A stretch of 18,734 nt of DNA from Candidatus Nanopelagicales bacterium (GTDB lineage Bacteria; Actinomycetota; Actinomycetes; S36-B12; UBA5976). A model generated the notes under the pieces. The model had not been told where the DNA came from. It worked only from the letters and a program-made list of their open reading frames with translations, and did no database searches. Where the stretch lies: positions 1 to 18,734 of the forward strand of contig JALRCB010000010.1 of the NCBI GenBank assembly GCA_023257525.1, read 5' to 3'. Below are positions 16,072 through 18,734 of this stretch, one piece after another (within the stretch, counting starts at the first letter, position 1; every line of letters begins with the position of its first letter). The translations under genes were made by a program, and so were the position numbers.

Positions 16072-16073
16072 GA
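16035..16073 (+). CDS. Putative 12-codon leader peptide inside the hairpin
   Basis: An ATG at 16035-16037 is preceded by AAGGGGAAGG (16022-16031), one of the strongest Shine-Dalgarno-like stretches in the window, at a workable distance. The frame reads MIEHAARELHHF and stops at TGA (16071-16073), inside the T-run of the hairpin. The ribosome-binding sequence lies in the inner loop and the ATG in its stem. Translating ribosomes would cover the 3' arm of the outer stem, the geometry of a leader-peptide attenuator. Three of twelve residues are histidine, but that is too few to argue for amino-acid sensing. The stop overlaps a TTG at 16070 in the frame of the next gene. It is too short for coding statistics. 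Confidence 0.35.
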   Translation: MIEHAARELHHF

Positions 16074-16086
16074 CAGGCGACTGGGC

Positions 16087-16092
16087 TAGCCT
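16087..16092 (+). promoter_or_regulatory. -10 element TAGCCT for a leaderless ygjP-like transcript
   Basis: TAGCCT fits the actinobacterial TAnnnT pattern and ends seven bases before the GTG at 16100, which would put the transcription start at or next to the start codon. This supports 16100 as the start. A TTGACA at 16070-16075 is only 11 bp upstream, too short a spacer for a paired -35. Confidence 0.45.
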
Positions 16093-16099
16093 GAGTTCT

Positions 16100-16717
16100 G
16101 TGACCGGACCAAATCAGCCATCGCTCTTCGATTCTGAAGATGCTGCTAATGCAGAACACGCAAATGAGTCCGTGGAATTTATCTACCAACGAACTGACTT
16201 AACAAAAGTTGAAGTTAAGCGCAGCAAGCGAGCAAAGCGAAACGTAACTGCCTATCGAGACAACGACAAAACAGTTGTAACCGTGCCAACCCGAATGGCA
16301 AAACGTGATATTGACGCCTACGTAGCTGAATTGGTTAATCGCTTAGATGACCGAGACGAACGAACTAGTTCTCAAGAGTCACTTGAACAACGAGCCCGGG
16401 TGCTTTCAAAGAAATATCTAGGTAAAGATCTTTTTGATACCCACAAAGTTCCAGTGAAGATTCGTTGGGTTACAAATCAAAATTCTCGATGGGGTTCTTG
16501 CACTCCAGATGAAGGTTCGATTCGACTCTCACATCGAATGCAAAGAATGCCAAGCTATGTCATCGATTCCGTGATTGTTCACGAATTGATTCATCTGCTG
16601 GTAACTGATCACAGTCCAGAATTTTATGAATTAATGAACAAGTTTCCACAGCACGAAAAAGCCAAAGCTTACTTAGACGGCTACTCACACGCACAGCAGT
16701 ATTTCAAGCCTGAATAG
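16100..16717 (+). CDS. YgjP-like (DUF45/WLM) zinc metallopeptidase
   Basis: YgjP-like proteins are small soluble zincins of unknown substrate. Starting at GTG 16100 the protein is 205 residues and opens VTGPNQPSLFD. A TTG at 16070 would add ten residues and overlap the leader ORF stop. The N-terminal half is a basic beta-strand domain (VEVKRSKRAKRNVTAY). The middle holds the family signature WVTNQNSRWGSC, followed by IRLSHRMQRMPSYVIDSVIVHELIHLLVTDHSPEFYELM. The HELIH motif has zinc ligands H161 and H165, catalytic E162, and a probable third ligand H171 in TDHSPEF (GTG numbering), as in the HExxHx5H arrangement of E. coli YgjP. No signal peptide is visible, so it is cytoplasmic. It is convergent with the PF10103 gene, with 31 bp between stops. 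Confidence 0.88.
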   Translation: MTGPNQPSLFDSEDAANAEHANESVEFIYQRTDLTKVEVKRSKRAKRNVTAYRDNDKTVVTVPTRMAKRDIDAYVAELVNRLDDRDERTSSQESLEQRARVLSKKYLGKDLFDTHKVPVKIRWVTNQNSRWGSCTPDEGSIRLSHRMQRMPSYVIDSVIVHELIHLLVTDHSPEFYELMNKFPQHEKAKAYLDGYSHAQQYFKPE

Positions 16718-16748
16718 TTGATTAACTCAGGTGCTTCAACAACGTGAA

Positions 16749-18083
16749 TTAAGAATTATTCTCCGGATCCTCTTTAGCCGATTCAATTGCCTTGTTAAGT
16801 TCGGCCATTAAGTCTTCAGTCCCAGTGGCAAGAAAAGCTTCAATGTCATCAATGTCAGAGTCTCTTGGAAGCAAGTCAGGGTGAGTCCAAAGTGCATCAC
16901 GTGCGGCGATGCCTTGGGTTTCGGCTAGTCGCTGCCACAGTGCAGCAGCTTCGCGCATTCGACGCGGACGCATTTCCAATCCGATTAACCCACCAAACAC
17001 TTTTTCCGCTGGCCCACCAGCAGCGCGACGTCGCCTAAACACTTCCTCAAGCGCCCCAGCGGATTGCAGACGGGTTCCCGCTGCCTGAGTCACCACCACA
17101 GTTACCCAACCTTCAATGAGCGCCAAGAGCAGTTCAATTCGGGTTAGAGCGGCTACTTGCTCCGGAGTTTGAGTCGGCTCGAATAACGAAGACGTCATCA
17201 TACTGTTGATGCTGTCTGGATTTGCTGGATCAATTTGCGTCATGGCTTGTTCGATAGCACTGGTGTCAATCTTGACGCCTCTGGCATAGTCCGAAATCGC
17301 AGCCATCAACTGGGACTGAATCCAAGGGGCAGCGGTAAACAACCTTTGATGTGCGAGTTCGCGAAGTGTTATGTAGAGCTGTGCTTCAGATTCATCTATT
17401 GATAAACCCTTGATGAATTCATTTGCGTTTGAAATAACTAAGCCAGGTTTGCCAGAAGCATTCAATGGAATACCAACATCAGAATTGCTCAAAACTTCAG
17501 TAGTCATTTGTCCAAGAGCCTGACCAAATTGCGTGCCAAACATAGTTGCGCCCATCGACTTTGCCATTGCCATAAGTGGACCAGTGATCGCAGCGAAGTC
17601 AGGTGAAGCCAAAGTTTCGCGAAGATTAGCTGCGACCTCATCCGGAAGACTTGAAAGCAATTCCTCTGGGATGTTGATAGTCCCTGCATCGTTACCAGAA
17701 GGCAGCATGCCAGTCATCACACCTGCCATTGCATCGGCAACAGGTTGCACAACTACCTTCCAGGAATCAAAAGTAGAAGCTAGCCATTGAGTGCGAGTTA
17801 CGCCATTGATTGTGTGACCCGCGCTTGGAATTGTGGTGGCATCGTTAAGCCACAAATCCGCTAAGTCAGCAGCCGAGCGCAATTTCTCATTGTCTGACTC
17901 ATTGATCGCTGGGTCCCCAGCTTTGCTTAAGGCTTGATCGGACGCAGTGTGAGCGCTAGTCCAGTTAACTGAGCCTCCAGATGGATCGCCACCGTTACGG
18001 AGCATGCGTCCCATGTTTTCGAGCATGTCAGCTAGTTCGTTGTTCTCGTCGCCACCAGGGGCGAATCCAAACGGCATACTCAT
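16749..18083 (-). CDS. Zincin-like actinobacterial protein (PF10103, Rv3195-type)
   Basis: This 444-residue protein matches the actinobacterial family annotated as zinc-dependent metalloprotease or putative hydrolase. Recognisable family stretches are PFGFAPGG at the N-terminus, a mid region ISNANEFIKGLSIDESEA, LRELAHQRLFTAAPWI (240-255), and a C-terminal block with LALIEGWV, RRRRAAGGPAEKVFGGLIGLE and ARDALWTHPDLLP. No HExxH motif is present anywhere; RELAH (241-245) occupies the likely place, so peptidase activity should not be assumed. No signal peptide or membrane helix is evident. AGGA at 18087-18090, three bases from the ATG at 18083, is a modest Shine-Dalgarno, and a second ATG at codon 3 is an alternative. 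It is divergent from the PDZ gene, as remembered for Rv3195 and Rv3194c, which suggests a shared regulatory region. Confidence 0.85.
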   Translation of the reverse strand: MSMPFGFAPGGDENNELADMLENMGRMLRNGGDPSGGSVNWTSAHTASDQALSKAGDPAINESDNEKLRSAADLADLWLNDATTIPSAGHTINGVTRTQWLASTFDSWKVVVQPVADAMAGVMTGMLPSGNDAGTINIPEELLSSLPDEVAANLRETLASPDFAAITGPLMAMAKSMGATMFGTQFGQALGQMTTEVLSNSDVGIPLNASGKPGLVISNANEFIKGLSIDESEAQLYITLRELAHQRLFTAAPWIQSQLMAAISDYARGVKIDTSAIEQAMTQIDPANPDSINSMMTSSLFEPTQTPEQVAALTRIELLLALIEGWVTVVVTQAAGTRLQSAGALEEVFRRRRAAGGPAEKVFGGLIGLEMRPRRMREAAALWQRLAETQGIAARDALWTHPDLLPRDSDIDDIEAFLATGTEDLMAELNKAIESAKEDPENNS

Positions 18084-18257
18084 TTTTCCTACTTATCTTT
18101 TTGCTCAGAAGAATAAAGGGCCAGTTACTTCCAAGGTTATGCCCAGTCCCACTAACCCTGAATCATTTTGCTTCTAGCCCACGGCGAACATCCAGATTCT
18201 TCACGTACGCTGTAAGCCTAGAAACTTATTGTTTTCCCGAAAAGAAATGGCATTTGG
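18084..18257. promoter_or_regulatory. Divergent intergenic region between the PF10103 and PDZ genes
   Basis: These 174 bases hold the two divergent start regions. The minus-strand gene has a modest AGGA ribosome-binding site at 18087-18090. The plus-strand PDZ gene has none before its ATG. In the PDZ frame a TAG lies at 18219-18221 and no other start codon occurs between it and 18258. TACGCT (18206-18211) is a TAnnnT candidate for the plus direction, but it is far from the ATG. I see no clear palindrome or repeat. Confidence 0.4.
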
Positions 18258-18734
18258 ATGCGCTCAAGATTAAAGCCCACTCTGACGTGGACCCTCTTGA
18301 TTTTGCTGGGCGCCGCAATGTTCATTCCAGTTCCATATGTGATGACCTCACCTGGTCCAGTGTTCAACACCATCGGAGAAGTCAACGAGATCGAACTGAT
18401 TTCTATTTCAGGCACCGAGACGTACCCAACTGAAGGTGAACTCGACATGACAACAGTCAGCGAGTATGGGGGACCGCAAGAAGGCTTGGATATGTTCCAA
18501 GCAATTTGGGGTTGGATAGATCCGGATCGACGAGTTGTGCCGCGCGAATCGGTTTACCCAGAAGGTGAAACCGAGGAAGAAAACACTGCAAGAAACGTTG
18601 AGGCATTTAGCACCTCACAGAGTTATGCAATTGCGGCCGCAATGGATTACTTAGACCAGCCAATCAAAGAGCAAGTGATAGTAACCAGCGTTGGACTTGA
18701 TACACCTGCGCAAGACAAGCTCCGTGCTGGTGAT
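18258..18734 (+). CDS. PDZ/Lon-like secreted or membrane-anchored protease (YlbL/Rv3194c type), 5' part
   Basis: The frame is open to the right edge (159 codons). It begins MRSRLKPTLTWTLLILLG, a short basic stretch followed by one hydrophobic segment (about 8-24), so the protein is probably anchored with its bulk outside. The family sequence follows: PVPYVMTSPGPVFNTIGEV, then a beta-rich region with ETYPTEGELDMTTVS, then GWIDPDRRVVPRESVYPEG and STSQSYAIAAAMDYL. The last visible residues, VTSVGLDTPAQDKLRAGD, are the start of a PDZ domain. Known relatives carry a C-terminal Lon-type Ser-Lys protease domain, which would lie beyond the window. ATG 18258 is the only start after the in-frame TAG at 18219-18221. 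The gene order with the PF10103 gene supports the assignment. Confidence 0.88.
   Translation, partial: MRSRLKPTLTWTLLILLGAAMFIPVPYVMTSPGPVFNTIGEVNEIELISISGTETYPTEGELDMTTVSEYGGPQEGLDMFQAIWGWIDPDRRVVPRESVYPEGETEEENTARNVEAFSTSQSYAIAAAMDYLDQPIKEQVIVTSVGLDTPAQDKLRAGD

Larger units (their letters stand above)
15628..16099. promoter_or_regulatory. 470-bp intergenic region, divergent between thiF-like and ygjP-like genes
   Basis: This is the longest non-coding stretch in the window and is densely structured. From left to right it holds a CACAAAG-C-CTTTGTG palindrome (15672-15686), a cluster of DnaA-box-like 9-mers (15766-15924), an AT-rich segment (15925-15950), short TGCGTTA direct repeats (15953-15959 and 15961-15967), a plausible plus-strand promoter (TTGCGT 15952-15957, 18 bp, TAAGTT 15976-15981), a long hairpin with a T-run (15990-16071), and a TAGCCT -10 (16087-16092) before the GTG at 16100. 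It must also contain the minus-strand promoter for the thiF-ABC1 unit, which I could not pinpoint. Confidence 0.75.

Noticed and set aside
16070..16075. Perfect TTGACA as a -35 for the ygjP-like gene
   Set aside because: The only good -10 (TAGCCT, 16087-16092) is 11 bp away, too short for a sigma-70 type promoter, and nothing suitable lies at 16-18 bp.
17981..18433. 150-codon plus-strand frame spanning the PF10103 start and PDZ start
   Set aside because: Overlaps two well-supported genes in other frames and has no recognisable domain.
18218..18448. 76-codon minus-strand frame over the PDZ gene start
   Set aside because: Shadow of the PDZ/Lon-like coding frame, whose family sequence is clear on the plus strand.
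1..18734. tRNA, rRNA, CRISPR array, insertion sequence or prophage
   Set aside because: No cloverleaf, repeat-spacer pattern, transposase, integrase or terminal inverted repeats were found by reading both strands.

Overview
This 18.7-kb window reads as a piece of actinobacterial chromosome. It carries an AdnA/AdnB helicase-nuclease pair (an Actinomycetales signature), a UvrD2-type helicase beside a mycoredoxin, NudC, an ABC1 kinase, a PF10103-type protein and a PDZ/Lon-like membrane protein. From memory, that is nearly the gene order of the Mycobacterium tuberculosis Rv3194c-Rv3206c neighbourhood (PDZ, Rv3195, Rv3196, Rv3197, uvrD2, mrx1, nudC, adnB/adnA, moeZ). Base composition looks far less GC-rich than Mycobacterium or Streptomyces (near 45-50% by eye, not computed), and many genes start with GTG or lack a Shine-Dalgarno sequence. 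This suggests a low-GC, streamlined, probably aquatic and uncultured actinobacterium. That placement is inference.

Layout. 1-563 (+): C-terminal part of MoeZ (E1 tail plus rhodanese), with an apparent frame break near base 45. 570-2954 (-): large membrane protein with a pseudokinase-like soluble domain and a C-terminal MprF/UPF0104 flippase domain. 3069-9475 (+): adnA and adnB, overlapping by ATGA. 9465-10274 (-): EEP-superfamily hydrolase with a histidine-rich insert. 10325-11236 (+): nudC. 11263-11505 (+): mycoredoxin. 11517-11547: bulged hairpin. 11567-13255 (+): uvrD2, shorter than the mycobacterial form. 13252-15627 (-): a two-gene unit, a ThiF-like E1 protein followed by an ABC1/UbiB kinase. 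15628-16099: a 470-bp intergenic region, the most unusual part of the window. 16100-16717 (+): YgjP-like metallopeptidase. 16749-18083 (-): PF10103 zincin-like protein. 18258-18734 (+): 5' part of a PDZ/Lon-like protease.

Functionally, the centre is DNA end processing (AdnAB, UvrD2) interleaved with redox and NAD(H) housekeeping (mycoredoxin, NudC). The right side is protein-quality or envelope proteolysis. The conserved gene order argues for core chromosome rather than a mobile island; I see no transposase, integrase, tRNA, CRISPR or phage gene.

The main discovery candidates lie in 15628-16099. First, eight DnaA-box-like 9-mers occur within 160 bp, six of them same-strand and phased at about 11 bp, ending in a perfect TTGTCCACA, although no dnaA is nearby. 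Second, 70 bp further on, a 13-bp perfect inverted repeat followed by a T-run encloses a hairpin that holds a strong Shine-Dalgarno and the ATG of a 12-codon leader-like ORF, just before the ygjP-like gene. The first looks like an ectopic origin or DnaA-titration cluster, the second like a translation-coupled attenuator or small RNA. Both are hypotheses from sequence reading alone.
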